Both the position numbers and the translations under genes were made by a program. From contig CBFHJJ010000007.1 in the NCBI GenBank assembly GCA_965655865.1, positions 1 through 64,000 on the forward strand: a stretch of DNA of 64,000 nt, in the 5' to 3' direction. Below, in pieces: positions 1 to 7,464 of the stretch. This stretch comes from MAG-121220-bin8 sp965655865. GTDB taxonomy: Bacteria > Bacteroidota > Bacteroidia > Flavobacteriales > Flavobacteriaceae. Under the pieces are notes generated by a model. The model saw nothing but the letters and a program-made list of their open reading frames with translations. It had not been told where the DNA came from and made no database searches. The stretch's first letter is position 1. Each line of letters opens with the position of its first letter.

Positions 1-218
1 ATGACTTAATTGATTTTTGTGTAAAAAATAATTTTGAAAATATTTTTCTAATTGGTATTGAGTTTTTTAAACAAAAAGACAAATTTCAAATGCCTTTTTT
101 TTATAAAACTAAAGATGGATTTAATAATCATATTAAAAAGTTTCCAATAACTTCAAAATATATACTTATTAAAGGCTCAAGAGGTATGAAAATGGAAGAC
201 TTGACAAATTTTATTTAA
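1..218 (+). CDS. murF: MurF C-terminal fragment (UDP-N-acetylmuramoyl-tripeptide--D-alanyl-D-alanine ligase), 5' end outside window
   Basis: Open frame from the window edge to a TAA at 216-218, about 71 residues. The last stretch reads I-L-I-K-G-S-R-G-M-K-M-E, the conserved C-terminal motif of MurF (KGSRGxxxE), which identifies it well despite the short length. MurF is the cytoplasmic ligase that adds D-Ala-D-Ala to UDP-MurNAc-tripeptide, the last soluble step before MraY. The next gene starts 5 nt later on the same strand, so the two are probably cotranscribed. The other mur ligases (C, D, E) are in the operon at the far end of this window; murF is not among them. Confidence 0.85.
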   Translation, partial: DLIDFCVKNNFENIFLIGIEFFKQKDKFQMPFFYKTKDGFNNHIKKFPITSKYILIKGSRGMKMEDLTNFI

Positions 219-223
219 TAGTA

Positions 224-1831
224 ATGAACAGAATAATTTTATTTTTATTTATAACTGTATTTATTGGCTGCAATAATCCGATTTCGTGGAAAAATTATGA
301 TGAATCTGATGAGATTAGACAAAGTAAAAGTAATGCTAATAAAAGAATGCAATTCAAATTAATTCAATCTAAATATGACGTTAAAAACGATTGGTTTAAA
401 AATATAAATAAAGAGCTAACTCAATTTAGTAAAAAAGAATACAATTCTCTTAAACCGTTAATAATTGAAAAAAGCATTCCTAAAATTCAAACAAGTATAT
501 TAGACGGTAAACTTACTTATGAGAAATTAGTACTGTTTTATTTATACAGAATAAAATCTATTGAGTTCAACAAAAATCAATATTTAAATTCAATTATAAG
601 TATTAATCAAAATATAATAAAAGAGGCAAGAGAAAAAGACAAAACAAAACCTGAATCTATTTACTCACTACATGGAATTCCAATTCTTTTAAAGGATAAT
701 ATTAATTATGAAGGTTTAGCAACTACAGCTGGATCATTTGCTTTAAACAACAATATATCTAAAAATGCTTTTGTTGTGGACAAATTAAAAGATAATGGAG
801 CTTTGATACTTGGAAAAACTAACCTAAGTGAATGGGCATACTACTTCTGTAATAACTGTCCTTCGGGATACAGTGCATTAGGTGGACAAACTCTAAATCC
901 TTACGGCAGAAAAATATTTGATTCTGGCGGGTCAAGTTCAGGTAGCGGAGTAGCTATTTCTGCAAATTTTTCTAGTGTTTCATTAGGTTCTGAAACTTCA
1001 GGGTCTATTTTATCTCCATCATCAGCAAATTCTATTGTAGGTCTAAAACCTACCATTGGCCTTGTAAGTCGGTCAGGAATAGTACCAATATCTTCCACGT
1101 TAGATACTTCTGGTCCTATGACAAAAAACGTAATTGATAATGCTATAGTTTTAAAAGCGATTTCTGGCTATGACCAAAATGATTTTATGTCAGTAAATAG
1201 TACAGACATTGATTTAGAATCCATTTTAGATTCCTCTTTGAAAGGAAAACGATTTGGAGTATTCAATGAGTTTTTAAATGATTCCCTTTATTCTAATGCA
1301 ATTAACAAAATTGAAAAGCTAGGTGGAACAATTATAAAATTCAATCCGCCCCAAATTAATTTTAATGGTTTTAGGAAAATTCTTGACTATGACATGAAAA
1401 ATGATCTTCCCATATATTTTAAAAACAATAACGTTTCTTTTAAAGGTGTAAAAGATATTGTTGAATTTAATAAAGAAGACTCATTAAATAGAGCCCCTTA
1501 CGGACAAGGAATTTTTAAATCTATTATTAGTGACTCTACTAAATTTGATGAAATATCATCAATCAAAACTAGAATCAAAACGGAAGGAAAGAAATATTTT
1601 AATACAGCTATTAAAAAACATAAATTAGATGCTATCATTTCTATAAATAATTACCACGCAGGTTACGCCGCTGGAGCATATTATCCCTGTCTAACCATTC
1701 CAATGGGTTATAATAAAAATGGCAAGCCTTTTAACTTAACATTTATTTCTGAATCTTTTACTGAAAATAAACTTTTACAGATTGGATATGCTTTTGAAAA
1801 AGAAACTGGATTAAGGGTTAATCCATTTTAA
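224..1831 (+). CDS. Amidase-signature family lipoprotein
   Basis: 535 residues. A lipoprotein signal peptide with Cys at residue 16 (I-G-C-N) is followed by an amidase-signature (GatA-like) domain. The Ser-cisSer-Lys triad can be placed: Lys157 in L-L-K-D-N, a Gly/Ser motif at 234-242 (SGGSSSGSG) with the cis-Ser, and the likely nucleophile Ser261 in T-S-G-S-I. The family hydrolyses amide bonds. Secreted Bacteroidota members resemble peptide amidases, but the substrate cannot be read from sequence, and GatA of tRNA amidotransferase is unlikely because GatA is not a lipoprotein. It follows murF by 5 nt. It ends convergently with the pirin gene, the two stop codons sharing one TTAA. Confidence 0.85.
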   Translation: MNRIILFLFITVFIGCNNPISWKNYDESDEIRQSKSNANKRMQFKLIQSKYDVKNDWFKNINKELTQFSKKEYNSLKPLIIEKSIPKIQTSILDGKLTYEKLVLFYLYRIKSIEFNKNQYLNSIISINQNIIKEAREKDKTKPESIYSLHGIPILLKDNINYEGLATTAGSFALNNNISKNAFVVDKLKDNGALILGKTNLSEWAYYFCNNCPSGYSALGGQTLNPYGRKIFDSGGSSSGSGVAISANFSSVSLGSETSGSILSPSSANSIVGLKPTIGLVSRSGIVPISSTLDTSGPMTKNVIDNAIVLKAISGYDQNDFMSVNSTDIDLESILDSSLKGKRFGVFNEFLNDSLYSNAINKIEKLGGTIIKFNPPQINFNGFRKILDYDMKNDLPIYFKNNNVSFKGVKDIVEFNKEDSLNRAPYGQGIFKSIISDSTKFDEISSIKTRIKTEGKKYFNTAIKKHKLDAIISINNYHAGYAAGAYYPCLTIPMGYNKNGKPFNLTFISESFTENKLLQIGYAFEKETGLRVNPF

Positions 1832-2580
1832 TTAAATCGTTCGAAATAAGTAGAATATTTTGGTCTCAATGGGGATCTAATTTCAAACAATTCTAAATCA
1901 GAACTAGCCTTAAAATTAAGTTTAGATTCTTTTTCAATTTTAATAAAAGTTCCCTCACTTAGGTTTTTATTTTCATACATAAGATTTCCTTGTTTTATAA
2001 AAAAAGAATAAACCTTCTTAGAATCTAAATTAATTTCATGAGGTCCATCATCATATTTGATTTCATAAATTTCTATTCCTTCAGAATCCATTTCAAAAGG
2101 AGAGTCATTCCCTTTAATAGTTGTAATAGTTATGTTTTCTTTTTTTAATGATGGAAAAGAAGCATGCTTATAATCACTGTAGGTTGCAGGTTGTGAAATT
2201 GTTTTAGAAATGTTTGGATCAAACCAAATTTGAAACATTCGAGAATTATCTAAAATTTCTTCAGCATGAGATATTCCATTTCCAGATCTTATAATCTGAG
2301 CATCTCCTTTTTTTAATTCAATCCATTTGTTTTGTTGAGAATCAAAATGTTTTATACTTCCCTCGATAACAAAACTACATATCTCAAATCCTTGATGAGG
2401 ATGTAACCCTATAGTACTTCTTAAAGAAGGAGTCCATGCATCTGCCCAATAAAATAAATTTGAATATGGCTTTAATTCACCTCCGTCTTGAGGGAATCCA
2501 ATGGGTTTTTTTTCTAAAATCTCACCATTATTAAAATTTCCAGAAGCCTGTTCTTTCTTATTAAAAATTACAACTGACAT
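1828..2580 (-). CDS. Pirin family protein (bicupin)
   Basis: 250 residues, a normal pirin length. The N-terminal cupin carries the pirin metal ligands: His60 and His62 in L-H-P-H-Q-G-F-E, His105 and Glu107 in G-I-S-H-A-E-E. Pirins are Fe-binding cupins; several bacterial ones have quercetin 2,3-dioxygenase activity, others act as regulators, so the role here is open. No signal peptide, hence cytoplasmic. The start is the only early Met. Upstream sequence shows TATACTTTG and TAAACTTTG, near-misses of the TAnnTTTG promoter box with one extra base. Confidence 0.88.
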   Translation of the reverse strand: MSVVIFNKKEQASGNFNNGEILEKKPIGFPQDGGELKPYSNLFYWADAWTPSLRSTIGLHPHQGFEICSFVIEGSIKHFDSQQNKWIELKKGDAQIIRSGNGISHAEEILDNSRMFQIWFDPNISKTISQPATYSDYKHASFPSLKKENITITTIKGNDSPFEMDSEGIEIYEIKYDDGPHEINLDSKKVYSFFIKQGNLMYENKNLSEGTFIKIEKESKLNFKASSDLELFEIRSPLRPKYSTYFERFN

Positions 2581-2712
2581 ATTAAATTTTTTACATCAAC
2601 AATATTACAAAGTTTAATTATACAAAGTATAACTTTTAACTCTATGTAATTAATATTTTTGGAAACCAGCAGGTTAATAAAATAGTATTAATGAAGTAAC
2701 TAATATTTATTT
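2581..2712. other. Intergenic region with a plus-strand TAnnTTTG box and no plus-strand gene
   Basis: 132 bp between the pirin start and the M20 peptidase stop, both on the minus strand. On the plus strand 2654-2661 reads TATTTTTG, an exact match to the Bacteroidota -7 box, followed by a locally GC-richer stretch and a weak inverted repeat (TTAATA...TATTAA, about 2674-2691). No open frame follows on the plus strand. It may be a chance match in AT-rich DNA or the start of a short RNA antisense to the peptidase mRNA. Confidence 0.25.
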
Positions 2713-4005
2713 CTATTTGTTGTTTTTTAAATAATCTAAAGCTAGAGTAGTCATTGATCTTAATCCTGTAATCATAGCTGAATCATCAACATAAAAATCA
2801 GGAGTATGATGAGGAGCCGCCTTCAAAGGATCTGTGCCTTTTTTAGCTCCACCAATAAAAAAATAAATTCCGGGAATTTTTTCTTGAAAAAAAGAAAAAT
2901 CTTCTGCCCCAGTAATAGCATTCATTGAATTAACATTTTCAGAGCCGTTTATTCTTTGAAGGGATGGTAACATTTGTTCATACAAATCTGGATCATTATA
3001 AGTTATAGGATAAGTAACTTGATATGTTATTTTTGCTTTAGCATTATTAGCTTCAGCAATATTTTTAACAATTTCTTCAAGCCTTTGTAATAAAACTTCC
3101 TTCATTTTGTTATCAAGTGTTCTTATAGTCCCTAACATATACAAACTTTCTGGAATAATATTACTTCTTACTCCTCCGTGAATACTTCCAATAGTAACAA
3201 CGGCAGCAGCTTCAGTTAAAGGCATGTTTCTACTTACAATAGTTTGTATAGAATTTATCATTTGAGATGCAGTAACAATGGGATCTACACCTGTCCAAGG
3301 TGTTGATCCATGAGTTTGAACTCCTTCAATATCTATTCTAAATTCATTTACTGCAGCCATAATACCTTTAGGTCTAACATAAACCTGTCCAGCGCTAATT
3401 TGAGACCAAATATGAAGACCAAAGATTGCATCAACATCGGGATTTTTTAAAACACCCTCCTTAACCATTAACTCAGCTCCACCTTCTTCCCCAGCTGGAG
3501 CTCCTTCTTCAGCAGGTTGAAAAATAAATTTAACAGAACCAGGGATTTGATCTTTTATTTCATAAAGAACTTTTGCCACACCTAATAATATTGCAGTATG
3601 AGTATCGTGACCACATGCGTGCATTACCGGAACAGTATCTCCGTTATATTCTCCTGTCATTTTTGAAGCCCAAGTTAAATCAGCTCTTTCTTTGACTGGT
3701 AATCCATCGATATCTGCTCTTAATGCAACAACTGGACCTGGTTTTCCTCCTTTCAGTAATGCTACTACACCAGTTTTAGCTATACCTGTTTGTGGATTAA
3801 GACCTATTTTTCTTAATTCATCTGCTATTCTTTCTGAGGTTTTAAATTCTCTATTACTAAGTTCTGCATTTTCATGAAACCAATGTCTCAATTCAATAAC
3901 TTGATTTTCATAGCTAGAAATTAGATCAGAAATTTTTTTATCAAATTTTTGGGAAAAAGAAAAAAAAGAAACAAACAGTATTAAAACAGACAAATACTTT
4001 TTCAT
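2713..4005 (-). CDS. Secreted M20 family amidohydrolase/metallopeptidase
   Basis: 430 residues with a Sec signal peptide (MKKYLSVLILFVSFFSFSQ). The M20D pattern is complete: L-R-A-D-I-D-G-L near 95-102, H-A-C-G-H-D with Cys131 and His133 as metal ligands, P-A-E-E-G with Glu166/Glu167, G-L-H-I-W with His198, and a late H-H-T-P-D-F ligand. This subfamily (amidohydrolase, indole-acetyl-amino-acid hydrolase, hippuricase) removes acyl groups from amino acids or cleaves short peptides. The signal peptide places it in the periplasm or outside. It lies 7 nt downstream of the flavin reductase gene and is likely cotranscribed with it and the tRNA-Val. Confidence 0.9.
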   Translation of the reverse strand: MKKYLSVLILFVSFFSFSQKFDKKISDLISSYENQVIELRHWFHENAELSNREFKTSERIADELRKIGLNPQTGIAKTGVVALLKGGKPGPVVALRADIDGLPVKERADLTWASKMTGEYNGDTVPVMHACGHDTHTAILLGVAKVLYEIKDQIPGSVKFIFQPAEEGAPAGEEGGAELMVKEGVLKNPDVDAIFGLHIWSQISAGQVYVRPKGIMAAVNEFRIDIEGVQTHGSTPWTGVDPIVTASQMINSIQTIVSRNMPLTEAAAVVTIGSIHGGVRSNIIPESLYMLGTIRTLDNKMKEVLLQRLEEIVKNIAEANNAKAKITYQVTYPITYNDPDLYEQMLPSLQRINGSENVNSMNAITGAEDFSFFQEKIPGIYFFIGGAKKGTDPLKAAPHHTPDFYVDDSAMITGLRSMTTLALDYLKNNK

Positions 4006-4012
4006 AATGATA

Positions 4013-4549
4013 TTATACTAAGTTTAAGTTAGATTGGAATACTTTACAAGCTTTTAAAAATGATTTATTTAGATCATTATTTAATATTCCCTCATTAAAA
4101 TTTGAAGAAAAATTAGGAAGTGAAAACATAGGTACATCAAACTTATGATTAAATGAAATACGACTGTGAGCAGTTTCTAAAACAGAGAGGGCACCTCTTT
4201 CACCATCAGATGTTGATAAAAGCAACATAGGTTTATCCCACCAAACTATTTTACCAATTCTAGAAATCCAGTCAAATATATTTTTAAAAGCAGCAGTATA
4301 TGACCCATTATGCTCAGCAAATGAAATTATTATTGCATCTGAACATTTTAATATTTCATAAAACTTTGTTGCTTTTTCAGGAATTCCAGAATTTAATTCT
4401 TTGTCCTCACTAAAAATTGGCATCTCAAAATCATTTAAATCTAAAATAATTATTTCAGTATTATTAAATTGAGTTGAAGCATATATAGAAAATTGCTTAT
4501 TAATCGATTTTTTTGAGGAGCTTGCTCCAAATACTACAATTTTTTTCAT
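4013..4549 (-). CDS. NAD(P)H-dependent FMN reductase family flavoprotein
   Basis: 178 residues, flavodoxin-like fold. The FMN phosphate loop G-A-S-S-S-K-K-S-I-N at 8-17 and the internal A-E-H-N-G-S-Y-T-A-A-F-K-N-I-F-D-W motif are typical of the NADPH-dependent FMN reductase/azoreductase-like family. Cytosolic; the physiological electron acceptor cannot be inferred. The start codon is 6 nt downstream of the tRNA-Val 3' end, with no room for a promoter or ribosome-binding site between them. Its mRNA is therefore probably the 3' product of tRNA processing. The M20 peptidase gene follows closely. Confidence 0.85.
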   Translation of the reverse strand: MKKIVVFGASSSKKSINKQFSIYASTQFNNTEIIILDLNDFEMPIFSEDKELNSGIPEKATKFYEILKCSDAIIISFAEHNGSYTAAFKNIFDWISRIGKIVWWDKPMLLLSTSDGERGALSVLETAHSRISFNHKFDVPMFSLPNFSSNFNEGILNNDLNKSFLKACKVFQSNLNLV

Positions 4550-4555
4550 AAATAG

Positions 4556-4630
4556 TGGGTCATACTGGATTCGAACCAGTGACTTCTACCCTGTCAAGGT
4601 AACACTCTGAACCAACTGAGTTAATGACCC
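4556..4630 (-). tRNA. tRNA-Val (anticodon GAC)
   Basis: 75-nt cloverleaf on the minus strand: acceptor GGGTCAT/ATGACCC with discriminator A, D-arm with AGTTGG, anticodon stem TTACC/GGTAG with loop TTGACAG (anticodon GAC), and T-loop TTCGAAT. CCA is not encoded. It sits 5 nt from a run of N on its 5' side, so its promoter region is incomplete, and 6 nt upstream of the FMN reductase start. Confidence 0.93.
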
Positions 4631-4635
4631 GTACT

Positions 4636-4730
4636 NNNNNNNNNNNNNNNNNNNNNNNNNNNNNNNNNNNNNNNNNNNNNNNNNNNNNNNNNNNNNNNNN
4701 NNNNNNNNNNNNNNNNNNNNNNNNNNNNNN
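4636..4730. other. Assembly gap (95 N)
   Basis: A run of 95 undetermined bases joining two contigs. It removes the 5' flank of the tRNA-Val and the C-terminal part of the TonB-like gene to its right. The true gap length may differ from 95. Confidence 0.99.
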
Positions 4731-5002
4731 GCAAACAGTTTATCAACTTTTCCATTAACATCTATCTCAAAAAAAACATTAACAACAGATTGTAAACCTA
4801 ATTCTTTAGCAGTTTCAGGAAAAATAAAATATTTTTCAATATGCTCAGCTATAGTTTCATTAAAACAAATACTTTGATTCTTTACAGGAACTAATTTACA
4901 TATTGGAAATACAGGATATTCTTTAACAACTGGATTATTTTCTTGAGATTGCAGAAAAGAAAAAAAGCAAATAAAAAAAAACGAAAGTAATTTGTTGAAC
5001 AT
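4731..5002 (-). CDS. TonB C-terminal-domain protein, truncated by assembly gap
   Basis: About 90 residues survive: a Sec signal peptide, then V-F-P-I-C-K, a segment F-N-E-T-I-A-E-H-I-E-K-Y-F-I-F-P-E-T-A-K-E-L-G, and V-N-V-F-F-E-I-D-V-N-G-K-V, the standard first half of the small secreted TonB_C proteins of Flavobacteriia (usual pattern P-x-F-P-G-C ... YPExAxxxGIxGxVxVxFxI). Full-length members run to roughly 120-150 residues, so the last 30-50 are lost in the gap. Reading on through the N and into the tRNA is meaningless. The role is probably periplasmic and TonB-related, but these short proteins without a membrane anchor are uncharacterised. Confidence 0.75.
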
Positions 5003-5094
5003 AAAATATATTTAAATAATGTTTGTTAAAAAAAGCTAAAGTACAATTTAGATAACTTTTTATTAAATTAGTAGAGTAATTAAATATTAGTTGT

Positions 5095-5772
5095 ATGAAA
5101 TTTCATAAATATATATTGCCTTTCTTTTTAATAGCATTATTGGGTTCTTGTGAAAATATGGATCAAGAAATGTCTGATGACGAATTAATTCAAGCTATTA
5201 TTAGTTCAGAAAATCGAATCTCAGTAACAAAAAATGATCTTCCAAAAACAGCAATATCTACTCTGAATTTTAAAATGGGTAATGATGTGATTCGTTATGC
5301 AGAACTAGCACCAGAGCTTGGGTTTGAAATTGAAATGAAAAGTTGGGGATTTTTTGATTTTGAGTTAGATTATGAAAGAAATGATAATAAATATTTTACA
5401 ACAGAGGGAAGAGAATTAGAATCTAATAAAGAAAACAAAGACAGTTGGGGTGACAAAAAAAATAAAGATAGTAAGAAAAAAAGAGGGCCTTGCTTTAAAT
5501 TTGTGTACCCAATTTCATACACTATGGGGGATAACTCTGTGATTACAGGTGATAACAGAAAAGAAATTCACAATCAAATAAAAATCTATTTTGAAAAAAA
5601 TGGTAAAACAAAAGAAAATAAACCTAGTTTAAACTTTCCTATACAAATTTTAACGCTGGATAAAAATAAAAAAGTTTGGACTAAAGATATTTTATCTATT
5701 GAAGATTTAAAAGCTTTATGGAAAATATGTAAAGGTGACAAAAAAGAAGATGGAGATAAAAAAAATGATTAA
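5095..5772 (+). CDS. Unknown lipoprotein with charged linker and flavobacterial C-terminal domain
   Basis: 225 residues. Lipoprotein signal with Cys19 (L-L-G-S-C). Residues about 45-105 hold L-P-K-T-A-I-S-T-L followed by short strands, reminiscent of PepSY-like modules. A Lys/Asp/Asn-rich linker follows (about 115-145), then a domain starting G-P-C-F-K-F-V-Y-P-I-S-Y-T-M and ending W-K-I-C-K-G. The CFxxVYPxxxTM pattern with a late Cys recurs in hypothetical lipoproteins of Flavobacteriia; the two Cys may pair. The tail is again Lys/Asp-rich. No function can be assigned. It stands alone, with a 34-nt gap to the convergent sulfatase gene and no hairpin in that gap. Confidence 0.75.
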   Translation: MKFHKYILPFFLIALLGSCENMDQEMSDDELIQAIISSENRISVTKNDLPKTAISTLNFKMGNDVIRYAELAPELGFEIEMKSWGFFDFELDYERNDNKYFTTEGRELESNKENKDSWGDKKNKDSKKKRGPCFKFVYPISYTMGDNSVITGDNRKEIHNQIKIYFEKNGKTKENKPSLNFPIQILTLDKNKKVWTKDILSIEDLKALWKICKGDKKEDGDKKND

Positions 5773-5806
5773 TCGCAGTTTTCATAGATTTACACTATAA
5801 ATTAAT

Positions 5807-7153
5807 TTAATTAATTTTTCTAACCTTTCTCAACCTTTCTTTCCATTGATTATAGTTTTCTTTAGGCAAATCTGGAATGGTATCTAATGATTTTCTTAAT
5901 AAATTAAATACTTCATTTTCTTTTTCAGTTAAATTAATAGTCGAAATAGGTTTCTTTTCATAAATATCCTCTGAATATTTAAAAAATTCACCTTTCTTGT
6001 ACAGCTTATAATCCTTATTTTGAGCAAAAATTCCTCTATCGAGTCCTCTCGTTGACCACATTGGATTATAATAAGTTACTAAAACGTCTCTTTCCAGATA
6101 ACTATCATCTAACAAAAGTGGAATTAAACTTTTTCCGTAAGATTCATAATTTTTAACATTAAGAATGTCTTCAAAAGTTGCATAAAAATCCGTTAGATCT
6201 ATTAATGCATCACTAACTCTGTAATTCTTAATTTTAGTATTCCAATTAATTATCAAAGGAACGTTTGAAGCATGTTTAATTGTTCTTCCTTTAGAACCTT
6301 TTATCTGATATCCGTTATTTAAGGTTGTTACTTTTGTGTCTGTTCCGTTATCTCCTAAAAAAATCAAAATTGTATTTTTATCTAAATTGTTTTTTGTTAA
6401 TGCGTCTGAAATTTCACCAATAACCTTGTCCATGTATGTAACCATTTCTGAAAAATATTTTGGATTATTGCCAATATTTCTTTTGCTTAAGTCATCCCAA
6501 TCTTCAGAATCAGGCGTAGGACGAAAAGGATCATGAACTAATGCCATTGGATAATAAACAAAAAAAGGAGTGTTCTTATTTCGTTCAATGTAATCTACTA
6601 TAAAATTTGAAAAGATATTGGGTCCATAATCATCAATAGTGGTTTCTATTTTTTTTCCATTTTGAAAAATATTTGGATTGGCAAACCTATCACCTCTTTC
6701 AGTTAACCACCATAGACAATACTCATCAAATCCGGCATCATAAGGTCTATCTAAGTTTTGGTTATTTTCTAAATCAAATTGAACTCCATTTAATTGCCAT
6801 TTACCTACAATTGAAGTTTTATAACCGTTTTCTTGAAATAAATTTCCAAAAGTTTTTTGACTAGGGTTCAAATATGTGAAATATTCATAATTAACATAAT
6901 TTGGTTTGCCAGTCATGATTTTAACCCTTGTAGGACTGCATAGGGGTTGAGAATAGGCGTTAGTGAAATTGATACCGTTTCTAGCTAAAGAATCTAAAAC
7001 AGGTGTTTTATAATTAATAGCTCCATTTAATCCTAATGCTTCAAACCCAATATCGTCAGCCATTATTAAAATCACATTAGGTTTATCGATTTTTAGTTCA
7101 GTGCTGCAAGAAAAAAAACATAATGATAAAAAAAGAAAAAATATATATTTCAT
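5807..7153 (-). CDS. Sulfatase family lipoprotein (formylglycine type)
   Basis: 448 residues, lipobox Cys16 (F-F-S-C). The sulfatase signature C-S-P-T-R starts at Cys72, the residue converted to formylglycine, with metal-binding Asp33 and Asp34 in M-A-D-D-I-G, S-I-V-G-K-W further on, and G-D-N-G-T-D near the middle of the alpha/beta domain. It should cleave sulfate esters outside the cytoplasm; marine Bacteroidota use such enzymes on sulfated algal polysaccharides. No SusC/SusD pair, glycosidase or sulfatase-maturing enzyme is adjacent, so the substrate is unknown and maturation must come from elsewhere in the genome. Confidence 0.9.
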   Translation of the reverse strand: MKYIFFLFLSLCFFSCSTELKIDKPNVILIMADDIGFEALGLNGAINYKTPVLDSLARNGINFTNAYSQPLCSPTRVKIMTGKPNYVNYEYFTYLNPSQKTFGNLFQENGYKTSIVGKWQLNGVQFDLENNQNLDRPYDAGFDEYCLWWLTERGDRFANPNIFQNGKKIETTIDDYGPNIFSNFIVDYIERNKNTPFFVYYPMALVHDPFRPTPDSEDWDDLSKRNIGNNPKYFSEMVTYMDKVIGEISDALTKNNLDKNTILIFLGDNGTDTKVTTLNNGYQIKGSKGRTIKHASNVPLIINWNTKIKNYRVSDALIDLTDFYATFEDILNVKNYESYGKSLIPLLLDDSYLERDVLVTYYNPMWSTRGLDRGIFAQNKDYKLYKKGEFFKYSEDIYEKKPISTINLTEKENEVFNLLRKSLDTIPDLPKENYNQWKERLRKVRKIN

Positions 7154-7195
7154 AATACGGTTTTTTGATTTATAAAAATTAGATCTTAAACACTT

Positions 7196-7384
7196 TTAAG
7201 ACTTATTTATTTTGTTCCATGCAAAAAACATAGCTGAAGCAAAAAAAAATAAAGCGCCTAACGGTAATAAAAAGAAAGGTTCGTTTAGATATCCATTTTC
7301 ATCAACATCTGATCCAATTATAAAAAATAAAACATAGCAGAATAAACTAATTATAAATAAAATTAATGGTAATTTTTTCTTCAT
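7196..7384 (-). CDS. Small two-helix membrane protein (DUF3955-like)
   Basis: 62 residues: helix at about 5-24, a short polar loop G-S-D-V-D-E-N-G-Y-L-N-E-P-F-F, then a second helix at about 38-56. The loop pattern GSxVDENGxLxEPFFL resembles DUF3955 membrane proteins, although this is from memory. A TAGATTTG promoter box (7413-7420 on the minus strand) lies 28 nt before the start, supporting expression. Function unknown. Confidence 0.6.
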   Translation of the reverse strand: MKKKLPLILFIISLFCYVLFFIIGSDVDENGYLNEPFFLLPLGALFFFASAMFFAWNKINKS

Positions 7385-7412
7385 ACTTGATTAATTAACA
7401 TTTAATAATTGT

Positions 7413-7420
7413 CAAATCTA
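7413..7420 (-). promoter_or_regulatory. -7 promoter box for the small membrane protein gene
   Basis: Minus strand reads TAGATTTG, an exact TAnnTTTG match. The box ends 28 nt before the start codon at 7384. No TTG at the expected -33 distance. Confidence 0.5.
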
Positions 7421-7441
7421 TATAAAGCTAATATTTTATTT

Positions 7442-7449
7442 TATTTTTG
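7442..7449 (+). promoter_or_regulatory. -7 promoter box for the flavin reductase/O-methyltransferase operon
   Basis: TATTTTTG, an exact TAnnTTTG match ending 15 nt before the ATG at 7465. A TTG codon at 7447 could extend the reading frame upstream but lies inside this box, so it cannot be the start of a transcript made from it. Confidence 0.55.
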
Positions 7450-7464
7450 GACAGATTTAAAAAA

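Noticed and set aside
901..1098. Short minus-strand reading frame inside the amidase gene, and about 25 similar frames inside other genes
   Set aside because: They are antisense or shifted shadows of well-conserved genes, without promoter box, signal peptide or recognisable motif.
4586..4730. Reading frame of the TonB-like gene continuing through the N run into tRNA-Val
   Set aside because: The translation is undefined over the N and the remainder is the tRNA itself; only 4731-5002 is supported.
5773..5806. Terminator between the unknown lipoprotein and the sulfatase gene
   Set aside because: AT-rich spacer with TTAATTAA-type repeats but no stable hairpin.
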